Source: Progne subis subis
Lineage: Eukaryota; Chordata; Aves; Passeriformes; Hirundinidae
Length of the DNA stretch: 64,000 bases
Direction: 5' to 3'
Assembly: GCA_022316685.1 (NCBI GenBank)
Contig: JAKJHU010000062.1
Span: forward strand, 558,001-622,000
The notes under the pieces were generated by a model. That model worked only from the letters and a program-made list of their open reading frames with translations, was not told the origin of the DNA and ran no database searches. Of the stretch, positions 11,901 through 25,949 are shown one piece after another. How positions within the stretch are numbered: position 1 is the first letter of the stretch; every line of letters begins with the position of its first letter. Both the position numbers and the translations under genes were made by a program.

Positions 11901-14900
11901 TCCAAGACGAGAATCCACTCCCTGTGCTTATCACTCAGCTAAAGAGAACTGAGGCCTTGCTGGCTGAAGCAAGGATCCTTAAACAGCAAACTGAAGTTAT
12001 TTTAGAAGTTCTCTTCGGAATCCACTAAATTTTCTAGCAAAATTTCATCCCTGTCTCTCAGCAGGGCACTGAGAATGCTCACAGAGGAGCAGCATTGTTC
12101 TATACATGAAACAGGTGGTTAAGTTAAACCTCAGAGGAAAAAGCTTCTACTTACACGTTTAATCTTCAGTTCCCAGGATATCAGAGATGCCTGGAATAGA
12201 ATTTAGTTCTCACTGAGGTTTGGTGTATTTCTGTAAAAGCAGATAACTGTGTTTGCCAACTTTAGAATTCGGTGCATTAGATATTACTGTTCATAAAGAA
12301 GTATTCACTGAGTTTGTCTATATTGAGCCTTTCTCCTAGTGTCCCAAGAGTATTTCTTCCACTTTCTGATTAGGACCTCTGGAGATGCATTCTCAGATCC
12401 TTGCTCTCTTTTGCATAATTTGGCAATTAGTCAATTACTTAAGACTTTAAAAGTAGACTCTCTTTCTCAACAGTTTTCCAACCTCTTCTCTTAACGTTTC
12501 TTCCAACCTAAGGGGCTGTTGACAGCTGAATCGCTGCATTTCTTAGAAATTTATTGTAGCAATTCAGTTTTTTAGATCTCCTCCTGTACTTTTAAAGACC
12601 TAAAACCTTCAAATACATTTATTAAAATGGAATACCGACGACTCAGTAATTCACTTTAAATGCAGATTTCCCAAAACCAAATCTTAAGCTGCCAAATCCT
12701 GCCCTGCCTTAGCCAGCCTGTGACGTTTTCACAAGGATATGACTGCCAAGATATGTAAATTGAGTCATTTTATTCTGTCTTTGTGAGTTCAGATTCTGAT
12801 TTCTCACTGAATTTATTTGTAGAGCTCTTCTCTGGGGAGGGAAAAAAAAAAAAAAAAAAGAAAGAGATGACCAACTCTCTCTTTTTTTAGATGGTTCTCT
12901 TGTGTTTACTTGTTCCTGACTGAAGTGTCACATCAAAGACCTTCACAAACTACATGCAATTATTGTGCTGTCTCATTATCAAATCACGTAATGACTCGGT
13001 GTATGTCTGCGAGTCCTCTCATCCATCATGAAGTCATTAACAACACTATTTACTGCAGGTGAGAGGATGCATTTAAGCTGGATGCTGACATCTACAATGG
13101 ATCAGTTGTTGAAGCAGAGAGTTATACTAGCGTCAGACCTCTGTGCTATTTTTCTTGGCACAGCATCTTGCATGATGTTCCTCAGGGGATTGTGGCAGAA
13201 GTTTCTGAAGAGGACCTGTGAGTGTACAACTGGTTTCCCCTTCCTTCTCTTTGATGGCTGCCTTGATGCCTGTGCAGTGGTTCTTACAGGAGAAATTTAT
13301 TCAATCTATGCTCTTCCGGGCTGAAACTTAGGTCAGTTCCTCTTTGGAAGTTTGTGCAATGTCACACGAGTATTTGCCGTAGTTCACTTTGCTGTGTAAG
13401 TTGTAACCTCTATTTAACCACAGACTCCTCCTGGTCCCTGGCTTCTCTCAAGTCACTGATTTCATCACGCATTTTGTCTTCAGGTGATTCTGTCCTTTAC
13501 AGTTGCCTGGTCTTCAGCTACAGCTTTCTCGGATGCATAACCTGTGTTTCTCTTGTCGTGGTGTTGGACTCTTCCCACTTCCTTTGTCAGTGTCCTGGAG
13601 AAAAAAAAAAAAACACAGGTAGCACCACCTGAAGGCTTTGCTTCCCACTCCTCCTCTGCATCCAAACCTTCCCTTGCTTGCCCTTGGTCAACACTCCAAC
13701 TCACACAGCCTCCACAGAGAGGATTTTTCCAGAGGAATGGCAGAAATATCACTGTCTCCAGCAGCAGTTCCACCTTCAGAGCTGGTTTGTCCACGTGCCT
13801 TCTCCCAGCTCATCATCCACGGTGTGTCATTGCAACAGCACAAACTCACAGCCACGTCACTGGAGCAGCACAAACCACCAGAGACCCAGACAGGGACTTT
13901 GCTTCACGGCAGCAGGTTGTAAGAACAGCTCAGAGGGAGTCTGACAATTCTGCTTTCATGCCCTCAGGCAGGGCAGACACCTACAAGGCTCAGACAGCTC
14001 ACAAAGCACCTGTGCTCCAAGTCCTGGCCTTGGAATCCACCTGTCTCAAAGAAAACTCAAATATTGCCATTCCTCTCGTAGTTCTTACCTACTCTCCAAG
14101 AGGAAAGCATTCCCCCCACCCCCCCATCTCTTTAAGATCCATGCTCTATCAAGGGTTTTCCTTCCTGTTAAGAAAAGAGATTTTTCTAATGCGACTTCCA
14201 CTGAAGGTGACTGGGCAAAATTACCCAGACTCCCACAAGTCATTCAGAAAGCTGAAGAGTGTATTGATAAAATATACGCATTGAACTTGAATATTGCCTA
14301 CCTGCAAAGCTCTAAGATATCTACAAGATATCTACACGCTTGCATTGCTTTATTATCAAAACAAGCAAGTTACCAATATTTTTATCTTTACAGCCTATTC
14401 ATTTTATCCCTTGGTAAGTCTCATGAAAAATGAACACATCTGGTATTTTCCTTGTTGCCTTAGACGGAATATCTGAACTTCCCAAGATTTTGTATCTTAA
14501 GGTAGCTTGTACAATGTTCAGCTATGACTTAGTGCCTCCTCCAAAAGCTCTTTTAAAACATCTGCAGAGCACAGAAGTGACATGGAAGGCTAAGCCCCGA
14601 TTTCAGAAGTGTCTGGAGCATTCAGAGGCTGCTGGAACTCAGCAGTTCTTATTCACCTAAATAGCTCAGGCACATTTGCAATGCTCCTGTGCTCGATGCT
14701 TCGTGCCAGACAAGAGTTTTATCTGTGTCAAGTTGTAATTGCTTGTTGCTTTATGAATGTCATTGTAATTACGACATCCACTCTGCATTTTAACCTCCAC
14801 GGTGAATTGAGAGACGCAGTTTCTGCTGGAAACTGATTTTGGTTTGACAGCATCTGTCAGTTCTGACGCCCTGGCTGTGCATTTCACGTGCCTGGAAGAA

Positions 14901-17900
14901 GACAACCAGATGAGAATCACTCAAGCCAACATTTAAGTCTCCTTCACTGGCTCTACAAGCAATTAAAGTCCTGTTGTTGATTTGAATAACTTTCTGCTGA
15001 GAAATTGGGTAAGGCCAGGTCAGGGAGTGGCAAGACATTGGCAGAGGTGAGACAAAGCTTATTTTCAAGAAATGACTGCTTTTGAGAGCACCAGACCACC
15101 AGCAGAGCCCACATGACAAGGACAGCTGCCAGGCACAAGGATGCTGAACCAAGCCTCTGGGATGAGGTCAGGCAGGGGCAGAGCATGCAGGTCCATTTCT
15201 TGTTTTCCAAAGGGCTGTTGTGATCTCTAAAACTTTCCAGGCTACAGTCAAAAAATTCATTTTGCTAATCCTACTGTCCTGCTCTCCAGTCCCATCATTC
15301 CTAAGGATTTTTCTGGTCGACTCCCACAGTCAAGGTATTTTTCTGCGGTGAAAGGATAGGAAGGGCATCACACTTACTGTACAGAACCTGTAGTTTTCCA
15401 CTCTCTGGAGTCTGCAGCCTGAGAAAAGGACCAGACATTGGTCAGCACTCAGGAGTCCTTCTGCCAGTGAAGCATCTTCTGGAGGAAGAGAAGGACAAGG
15501 CAAGTATTGCACAGGTGCATCTTCAGCACACCTGTGTGGTATTCAAACTGATTCTGTGAACATGGCCAGGTTAAAACAGCTCCCAGAATCCACCTAAGAG
15601 AGAGAGCAGAATTCCTCTTTGCTCTTATATGGCCCAGGAGACAGAACCCCAAGCCTGTGGTTTATCAAAGCCTGGGCTTATCTTTGTGACTTGGCCTGGC
15701 CTGTCTAGTTTGACACACATTCTGTTCCTCGTTCCTATTTTTCTTTGAACTTGGCCTGCCTGGAATTTCCCTTTTATTTTATTTTTTTTTTGTTTCTCTT
15801 GCTTATTACACAACCATACTATTCCCCAGCTCACTTGTGAGTGAGGATTTCCCAGGCCCTGCTGCACAGGGGTGTAAATTCTCCTTGCACTTGGCATCCC
15901 TGGTACAGCCTAACACCAGAAATCCAAGGGGCACCAGGTGCCTCCAAGTAATTCTGCTTTACACCCCAGTTTTGAGTTATCACTGCTCCCGCCTCACACT
16001 TTGCTTTAGAATCTTAGGGTGGATATTTACAGTCCTTCAGAAAAAGCAGAAGTATATATTTTTTATTTTGTTTTACCCACCCTCCTCTCTCGCCTTCTAT
16101 TCCTTGTTCTGCACTCCCATCTCACCGTCTGCCCACTGCTAACCTAAGCCTAATCTGTGCATCATCACCCCTCTCTCAGCTGAAAGATACAAAAGATTTC
16201 CTTGAATTCATTTAATTAGGAGCTGCACCATTCGGGGAGATGTACCAAAAATAACTTGATTTATGAGCTGGCAGTTTAAGTAGCCCCTTAGCAGCGTTTA
16301 ACAACTGCTGCTGATGCAAGATGTCTCTATTGAATCAGGGCCATCCAGGTTTGAAGTGAATAGGTAGCTCCATTTCACATGCATCAGAGTGGCAGTTCAC
16401 GTCTGAGGAATTAATCTCAAACGTAGTTTTTATGGGAAAAAAGATATAGCAAAAATTTACTGTCAGATCTCTGTCTGGGAAAAAAAAAAACCCTACCCCA
16501 CATGTACAATTTTATTACCATTTATGAATTAAATGCCATGCAAAGGCAGGAAAGTAAATATTTTCACTCGGTACATGTTGTACTCACTTTTCCCTGTTGA
16601 TATACTCAATTATGGGATAGATGGAATACATTGTCTCCACTCCACTGTTTTAAACACGACTAGGTGAATTGGTAGTTGTTTCCAGGACAGCCCCCGCAGT
16701 GCACTTTAAGATGCAAGAGGGTGAGGAGCAACTCTTGCTCCTCATTTTCAGATGGTGACTACTCAACGTGGCCCTTTGCCAGGAAGAAAAACAAAAGGAG
16801 CCCCTGGAAGATGCTGGGTGGTGACACAAAGGGCACAGGATGAAATTCCATGTTCACTCTGGTGATTCCTCAATCATTCAGTCAGTCAGGGTTACAATTA
16901 ATAAAATACATCAGGAAAAAGTCAAGCACTGTAACCCCATTTTTTCTTCTGCACACCTCCCCAGTGCACATCACTCTTTTCCAAGGAGCTGTGTCCCTGG
17001 AGAAGTGGGAAAGGAATGGGCAGCTGTGGAAACATTTATTTTCATTTCTGCAGAGGCTCAAGGCCGGGGCAGAAACCTTCTGCTACTGCCATGCCTCTAA
17101 ACAGGGGTGGGAAGAATCCAGCAGTAGAAAGCACATTGTGAGAGCTCACTTAGGAACAAGAGGAGATTCCAAAAGCTCCAGCACAACCCCAGAGGGCCAC
17201 AAGCCACTCTGAATGAATTAAATGATTTTGAAAGGTCTAAATAAAAATTTAAAAAAAAAATCCCAAACTGTAATGACACATTTACAGGCAAGATATATCC
17301 TATAAAATCTGAAAGCAGAAAGGCATTTAAATTTTGGGATGGGGACTATTATCCTTGTGAAAGTGGAAATAATAGCACCCCTATGCCCAATGGGCAATAA
17401 AACACATTATGGAGCAAGGCACTACGAGGCTACAGTGACTTGTTTGATCAGGGGAGTGTAAGAGATGAATGAAAAGGTCACTAGGTATGAATAGAAACAT
17501 CTGAGCACTCCGAGGCTTTCATAATTTGTTAACCAAACAGAGATGCTGGAAGAATGGATACGGGAGAAAACAAAGAGAAAGAGAGCTGCAGGAAAAAGAA
17601 AACATAGCGATTGAGTAGTTCTCCTTTCACATCAAAGCCTGGGGGCAAGGGAAGGGGGTGTTGCACAGCTTTAAATCGCACAAAAATAGGCATCAATGCC
17701 GTGCTTCTCCTAGCTGGGCCAGCAGCAAACACATCTGAGGGAGCCCAGCCCGCGTGACTGGGCCACGCACGTGTGCTGTGCTGAGGGAGATGTCATGTAG
17801 AGCACAGATAATTCATCTGATGCGGCATTTGCTCGGGTAACCACGCAACCCTCTGTGAACAGCAAACCAAGGAAGCGTGCAGAATCCATAGTTCATTGCT

Positions 17901-19198
17901 CTCTTCTTCCCTGAGGTTGAATCAACTTGCCTTTTTTTTTTTTTTTTCCTAATGCAGTATTTAGCTCTTTGAGCCATTCATATTTCTCCCCTCTCTTTCT
18001 TTTCAGCTGTGAATTCATACCGTGTATGAATGGTGGCTGCAGTTCATTCATACATTCTGCATTTGTGAGGATGCAGGAGAGGACAGGCACATTTCTGGAG
18101 ACACAGCTCCAAGGGAGTGCCAGAGACAAGGGATGGCCTTGGGTCTCTGAAAGAATGCAGAGACAGCCTCTCAGAAATTCTCCCTGGGTGGGGGCTGCCA
18201 TCCTGTAATTCATCCAGGAAAGCATTCCAGGCAGAATCCACAGTTCCAGTCGGAGCAGCTGTGCAATCTCACAGGTTTGGGGCAGGAAAGTGATGCTCCC
18301 TGAGTGGTGCTTTCTGTCTCACGTGCTGGCCACGCTGCACTGATCCACCTCTCACCTTGGGATCCTCGCTGCTAGACAGGTTCCCAGCTCTCCTTCCAGG
18401 ACTAGAGGGGTTGGAGATTTATGATGACTTGTGCTGAGGTTTTGGTTTTTTTTTCCCCCTACAAACAATCTGTAATTCAATGAGTTTAAGACTAAAATTA
18501 AGACTAAAATAAAAAGAAAAAAAAAAATCTTCATTGTTGACTGGACAAATGTAAGGCTCTACCTTTACAATTGCTTTTCACGTCATAGCAGACTCTTGCT
18601 TATGGTTTTAAGTGCACAGTCACAGAACACAGAGTGGCAGCTTAACACCACACTTGGATTTATGAAGATTTCCTGACTTGAATGTCAGTTTGTTTCTTAT
18701 TTAAATATATACATACAGAGGCCTCTGGAGCCTTTAAAGGACATTCTCTCTGACCACACACATACAGAGATGCTTGAATTCAATGGTTTTTAAATGTTTG
18801 CTTACCAGGTGGTCCTATTTTCTCTCTCTCAAGAAACAAGGCACATGTCCATACAAAAATGTCTCACATAAATTATAGTGAAGTTGGTTGTTTTGGTTTT
18901 TTTATGCAAGGAATTAGGAAAAAAAAAAAAAAAAAAAAAAGGTGTGCACATTACAAAGATTTCCAAGATGAGTATCCTATAGGAAAACATTGCATCAGGG
19001 AAGCATCAGGAATCAGAACAGACCAGACATCTGTTTGGCTTGCTCTTTTTCTTTTCTTTCCAGTGCAGCAGTGGTACATTTGGCTAAATTACTCTGACCC
19101 TCAAAACAAGAGCTCTGCATCTGTACAGCAATTTACTGAATTCTAGCTTGTTATCAGGGAAGGGCTGAAAGGAATGGTTTCCATAAAAGCAGTGATCC
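8961..19198. other. Intergenic sequence, no gene recognised
   Basis: Contains the longest ORF of the window (+ 13544-14284, 246 codons; Ser/Gln/Thr-rich, no recognisable domain) and a minus-strand ORF at 10992-11504. Minus-strand fragments between about 10.7 and 13.6 kb look coiled-coil-like but are broken by stops. AT-rich blocks at 14655-14930 and 16195-16440 could be regulatory. A-runs at 12842-12859 and 13601-13613. Confidence 0.6.
18919..18940. repeat. Poly(A) tract
   Basis: About 22 consecutive A. No associated element recognised. Confidence 0.9.
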
Positions 19199-19301
19199 AC
19201 TGTTGGATGGGGCTGGAGGAAGGTGTCCCTGCCCTTGGCAGGGGCTGGAACTGGATGATCTCTAAGGTTCCTTCCAACCCAAACCATTCCATGATCCAAA
19301 G
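19199..19301 (+). mobile_element. CR1 LINE fragment, 3' end
   Basis: About 100 bp matching the end of CR1: TGGATGGGGCTGGA, GGAAGGTGTCCCTGCCCTTG, GGAACTGGATGATCTCTAAG, CCTTCCAACCCAAACCATTC, then CATGATCC. Same orientation and related subfamily as the copy at 8.7 kb. Confidence 0.9.
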
Positions 19302-22300
19302 TCCCGCACGTGAAACATGACACTGCCGGGCTACGGGATGTCTCTGGGCAATTTCCCCCAGAGATAATCCAGTGAGAAAGCATGGATCACGAGCATTACT
19401 GGGGGACAGGTAAACACAGTGCTGAGTGATTCCAGTGAGCATTCTGAACAGAGCTCTGTATAAAACCCTGCACAAGAGGCACAGAGACACACAATCCGAA
19501 TGCTGGCAGACTGGGGAGTGTTCCATACACAGCAAAACGGGAAGAAATTCCACTTGCAGTGAAGGAACTCCACAGACTTCTACTCGTTTTAGACCCTGCA
19601 TGACACAAGTACATTTGGAAGTGTTGCCTCTGCACTGCAGCAGCTCCAAGCCCTGATGGTGATGGTACCACAACACAAATTCTGTGAAATCCCATTTGAA
19701 ACCAAGTGGATCAGAGCTCGTCAGAGTCAGATCTCTCTGTTCCCACCTTCAAGGGCACAGCCATTCTTTACAGAGGGCGGACGAAATTCAGTTTGAAAAC
19801 GTGAATAATTTGGTGCCAATAGGGCTTCAGAATTTTGCAACACTGATGAAATAAAAAGCAATTTGCTCTGCACAGGACAGACCCTTAAGTATAGATAGAT
19901 CTCTGCAGTAGCAAAAACTTCCTGCCTCTAGAACTTGATTTTGTTTGCTCTCTTTTCCTAGCTACTGCCTGGATGCCTTGACAACACAACAAACCTTTAT
20001 TTCATTTTGAAGGTTTAGCATGTCATATAACAATAACCAGATCACTCCCCCTAATAAACAGAAAAACAAAATTGCTTAGAAAAAAAAATCTCATTTTCTT
20101 TGCTTGGCACCAATTATTCACCATGTGAATTACTCTGGAAAGCCTTAAAGCCCAAAAACCAGAATATTCATCAGTATGTCTGAAATGATTCCACAGGTAA
20201 CAATTAGCTGTTCAGAGATACAAGTTGAACTAGTAATTTCCTCCCCCAGTGAAGCCCAGAAACTTTTTGTCCTGACATTCATGAAACGTAATCTACACTT
20301 AAAATGGAATGAAAGACAGGAAAACAGAGCATGCAGCATGAAACTAGGGCATCGAGATCAGTGGGGACAGAAGAGGAAGAGCCTGCAGAATTACCTTGAA
20401 TTGATAACCTCAAGATTCTCTTAGGTGGAGAGTAACAGCTACCACAACTCTTTTAAACATGGGACCCAGCAGAAGGTACAACTTTTGTACACATGGACAA
20501 TGAAGTTTTGTGGCCATGAGAAAGACCCTCACCTCCTTTCTGGTATATTTAAAAGAAAATTAAAAAAAAAAAAAAAAAAAATCCAACACCTAAGGCTCCA
20601 CTTCAACAGATTTTTGCCAGCAGTTCCTAGATTCTTTTGGGAGTTCTCTAGAAGCAATTGAGATGTAGGGAAATGCATGAACATAAAACTTCCATCTGGG
20701 CAAAGTTTATTAAAGGCGTGGGATCCTAAGCTGCCCACACACTACTGCCGTACCCATTAATATTCTGTTTGCAACATGTAGCATCAAATGATTCACAGAT
20801 GTTTTAATAATTGGCTTACAAGCCTATATAACAAACTCTGCTTCCATAAACTTGCAGGATATGCTAGATAATCACTCTTTTAACTGTTTTTAAATGAAAG
20901 CTTAACAGCAACTCTGATCTTTGAATTTTGCATACTAATAAAAAAAACTTACTAAAACGATGATAGTTTTAGAAACCACGATTTCAAATGAAACCCAAGA
21001 CTGAACTCCACGGTTTGGGTTTCTATTTCCCAAATGCTAAGAACAAATTTTTTTCCCCTGTGTTGTGTCTGAAACAAGCAGATTTTTCCTGCCTTCAAAC
21101 AAAGCAGTCTGAGGGCTCAGAGGGGAAGAGATGGATTAAATGTTGACTGAAACACTTAAAGGCCTTCAGGAAGAAACACAAATGCCAGGTGCTGACCTAA
21201 GGTTCCAAAAGCCTATAACGAGTATACAATAAAATTGAAATATTTCAAAGTCTCCTACCCTTTGACAGATGTTGCAATCGTGTTGTTTCATTTTTCTGTT
21301 TTCAACACTCACATGCTTGTCCTTTGGACATTCCTCATATGAAACTCATGCTTCTATCTGTTGTTTGCAGCAAGTCTCTAAGGCAACCATGGGGTTGGGC
21401 AAATAGTTTCACTTTGTGCAAGATAATAGGTAATTCAAAACATCTATTTTTTCAAAGCAAACTGAAGTCATCTCCACATCAAACACTGCAGCTGATTAAG
21501 AGTCCAAGAAAAACCAATCAACGAGGCCAGTTAGACAATAACAACTCAATCCCAAAGAGCTGCAGCTCCCATTAACTTTCAGGGTCAGGGCTGAAATTCA
21601 GGGGTGTGTAAAGCACAGCCTGCAGCCAAACATCCACCCACTGCAACCCCAGGGTGAGGAAAAGACTGATTAACTGGGGGATTGATTGCCAGAGAATACA
21701 CAGACCACGTAGCTTCGCCCAAGGTAGAATTCACTTGAGTCCAAGGAGTCCTTCTGGCACCTACAAGCACAGCAGGTGCTTCTCATCCAGGCTCCAAAAG
21801 AGGGTCTGAGCCAGAGGAGAGACCACTCAAATAAAGCACATGATAATGAACAACTATCACCCCCACTGGTGTAAAGTGGGGCCCTGTCTTCCCCTCAGTG
21901 AAAGTCAAAAAGCAAGGGCTTCATCCTGCTAAGACAGGGGCAAGTTCCCACGAGATACAGACGAGAGGCACGTCAAGCCCTGAGCTTGGCACAAGGAGGT
22001 TTAATCCCCAACATGAAAAAGGGATCTGCCTGCTGTCCTTTTGGATGCAGGGAAACAGAGGAAACGACACTGACCAAACTCAACTGCCTGCACACTTATT
22101 TGCCATGAGAAGAGCAGCTCTACCTCAAAACTTCCAGTTATTCTACAATTGCCACAAAGCTCAGAAAGCAGAATTTAGACTAAGGGTCTCAAGGCCTTAA
22201 CAAATGAACCTTTCAAGAGCTCATGTCCTTGTGGCCCTGCAGAGAGACCTGAAACGAGCAACACAGAGCTGGGTCAAGCTCAGAAGGCTGAAAGCAGCAA

Positions 22301-25300
22301 TGTGCTTCCAGGGCTGTGGCCAGCACCCATCTCCTCCTGCAGCTCCTTGGGGACTGCAAAGGGTGCTGATGACACTGCCCAGCCCACAGCATCTGCCAGA
22401 GATTCCAGGGCTGGAACCCATCCACAGGGTTTAGATTTATATTCTTAACAAAGCTTTCTACTTACCACCTCCATTGCTGCCCAAATTTCAGTGAACACGC
22501 TGCTTTTACGTTATGGCTTGTCCACTGTGTAGCCAATATTGCTGCCCTGAGCTCCTCTGCACAGGATTGTGTGAAGAAAAGGGATAATTTATTTAAAAAA
22601 AAAACAAAAAAAAACCCAAAAAACCCACAAAACTGATTGACACACTTTGCTTGGACAAAGAGGATGTTTGCTCTGCCTCACACCCTGGAGGCACAGGTAC
22701 TGCCCACAGTTCCACAGGCAGCTTTTCCCCCCCGTGATCCACACTCACAGCGGTGCCTGGAGCACAACCCCACCCCACAGTGCCACCCTGGAGCAGAACA
22801 GCCTAAACCAGAGCCCCTTCAAAGCTCTGCACGTGCTCGTGGACAGCTCAGGACTTGATCCTGCAGGCACCTCACCCTCCAAACACAACCCCTGGAACTG
22901 GCTGACATCCCAGACTAAGAGGGACCAGGCCCGTGACATTTTCTTCCATTTCAGCTTTTCCCTGTCTTCTGTGTACTCAGGTGCTACCAATTTCTAACTC
23001 AGCTGGTGACTGTGCTTAAAGCTAAGACAGTGATCCCAGAAATACCCGAGAAACAGGGGAACAGAAGCTCTGCAGGCCAGTTGCAACAATCTAAGTAAAT
23101 CCTGCGGACCCCATAAAAGATGCTGTTGTCTCTGAACTCCAGTAGTCTGAAATCAAAGTGCACGATGCCCCAGGTGTTTGCAGAGTAAAGAAAGGTCACT
23201 TAGCTCACAAGCAAGAATACTGAGGGGCCAGCCAGCACAGATCTCACACAGGGGAAGCTCAGAATCTGTGAAAAACTCTCGTCCGTCATTGTGCTGAGAA
23301 CACGTGTCCTACTCTGTCTCCTCCTCCCATGAAAGCAGCACCAAGGGTGCAACCTGACTCTTCTTTTATTAAACTTCACTGTGCTTGGAAGTGCCAGAGC
23401 AGAGGCACGTTCTGGGTTCTGGCAGAAACTTCTCAAACCATCACCCTTCGCTACAAGATAACCTGTTCTTCCTTCAGTGGAACAGAAGGGGCACAGACCC
23501 CACAGATCCCTCAGAGTCAGGGGAACCTTGCACAGGTAAATGCAGATGGAAGATGCAATAATGTGGATGGATTATCTGATCCAGCAGCACGGATTGCTTA
23601 ATCCCACAGAGATGCTCAACGTATTGTTTTACACATCTGGTATCAAGCCCTTCAGAGAAGCACACCAAGAACACCACCCAAGTCTGATGGAGAGAGTTTC
23701 ACAAACCACCAAGAAAATTAAGTTCCCAAAATAATTGGACAGTGCCCAGTGAGAGTGTCCATGGGTTCAGAACCATACCTCAGCTGTGTCACACAAAGAC
23801 CACAGAAGTGCTCGAGAGCTTCAAACAGTGCACAAGTTTTCCAGCTGGTGCCCCATAATGTTCTGGCACATTATGGTCACAAAAGCCACCTCCACTTTGG
23901 ACACCAGCAGTGCTGAGGTGTCACACTCAGTGCCATGATTTTGTGCCACAAGGAACACCAGGCTGTGCTTACACCATCGTATTAATGAGACGGTTTGGAA
24001 GAGAAGAACCAGACTAAGTCCAAGCTCTACGACTATTTACAGATCCTGAAGTTTGAAAAGCAGATGGATTAGTAAGAAAAGACCAGATTGTTACAGCCAC
24101 AGCTGATAGCACTACTTTAGATAATGGTTGTAATGGGACTAAACCATCATTAGCTGATTTTCTTCTGGTTCCCACTGTGCAATTCCCTCACACCACAGAA
24201 CAAACATCAGCTTTTTGCAGATTCCTGAGGACATTTCTAAACCTTGGGCTAAGCAGCGTGGTTCATTTTGCTCAGGTCTGGACAAATTCCTACTGACTCT
24301 TGGAGAGTCAAGGTCTGAGTGTGCATTACTTCCTCCCCACACACTGGTTTTATTTCAGGAAGAAATCTGGTAAATGAACAGAGAACAGGCAAGAGAATCG
24401 TCTTCTCAACTTATACAGCACCTGAGACACAAATGAGCAGGTGAGAACACAAATTCATCTTATTTAGTTTGACACTGCAATATGCTGCCAGCCACCTGCT
24501 CTTGTAGATGCAGATAGACAGTTTCTCATCATAATTTTGCTCTCTGGTAATTCTTAGCTATGTCATTGTAAAACACATGCATTTCCTGGAAGCTCAGAGT
24601 TAAAAAACATTCCTGGGGATATGTGACATGAAATCACTCCTGTACCTCTATCTGACTGAAGATACACACGTGTAAATTTAAAAATATATGTCCACATATG
24701 TATATAATCCCATCCTGCAGAATCTCCCTCTGAAATGAAGCAAAACAGGCAGTTTTGAGGAAAACAACATTAAAAAGTAGAGAGAAAGGAAGGAGAGTCC
24801 TGCAGAGCATGGAAAAGCAGAGTAGCCAGGTACAAATACTACATCTTCTTCCCACGTGAAAGAGAACAGGTCATATTTCCAAACCAGTTCTGGCACGGGG
24901 TTCTCACACATCCCACATTGAACACACTGCCTTTGGAAAAGGCACTAGGAGCAGAGAGAAGAGAAAGAAAGGATGAGCAGCCATTCCTCCCCATTGGGAA
25001 GTGAGAGGTAAAATACTTGATTTATGTATCCTCCTGAGGGCCAACTCCTGGCAGCACAGAGGCAACACTGTGAGCACTGCCCTCAAGTTACTCAACAAGG
25101 GAAGCATCTCATCCATCACACTAGTAAGGTTCCTTCTGTTCCTAGAAGAGTGTTCCTCCATCCTCAAATGTCCTTCTTCCTTTAGAACCCTTCCCCTATA
25201 ACTCTAGATGTTATCAGGGGACTGTTTTTGGTGACAAAACTCATGACACACGTGGGTTTCAGCCAATGTCACAGAAGCAGCAAGGTCTCCCTGCAAATAC

Positions 25301-25563
25301 CCTACAGATTAGAAAATGGCAATATTTAGGTCCGCACATGACTTCTGTAGCCACAGTTGGAGTAATTATTAATTTTAACTTTTTTTACAAGTAATTACCT
25401 TTTCTCTAGACACTGTAGCAGCACAAACAGGAGCACATGACCCTGTTCTTAGAGAAGGGAATTCTTGCTACACTGGGAGGTGCATAATGAATGTAGTGGT
25501 TTGTTTGGTATCTCACTCTCTTGTTTCTCTGGAGCACTTGGAATTAAAAAAAATAAAAATAAA

Positions 25564-25578
25564 TTATATATATATATA
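25564..25578. repeat. (TA)n microsatellite
   Basis: Seven TA units in an AT-rich setting. Confidence 0.85.
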
Positions 25579-25929
25579 AACCACCAAAACAAAACCACCA
25601 ACCAAATAAAAATTCATAAGAAGTTTGAGGAAGAAACAAAGAGCAGCAGAGGAGAAACTCTCCAGCTCATTGTCATGAGTGCTGGGGTCAAAACTAAAGG
25701 TGGCAAATCCTGAACAGAAGCACAGGGAGACAAAAATGCACTCCAAAGGAAGTCGATATTCAGAAGACTACAATACAACGCTACTGCACTTGGGGCTTCT
25801 GCACACCTATACTAATTTCTACTTGAATAACTGTTTTTCTTGAAAAGCCTCTTTTGTGCATCTGAAGAATGGAATTATTGGCATGTCCTGTTAGAATGAA
25901 ACAGAGGTAGCATTGTCATGGAGCTGCTT

Positions 25930-25949
25930 AAAAAAAAAAAAAAAAAAAA
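25930..25949. repeat. Poly(A) tract
   Basis: About 20 consecutive A after GAGCTGCTT. Confidence 0.9.

Noticed and set aside
13544..14284. Longest ORF in the window, 246 codons on the + strand
   Set aside because: Ser/Gln/Thr/Pro-rich composition follows local C/T-rich DNA. No domain, signal peptide or splice partner is recognisable, and other frames nearby are also open.
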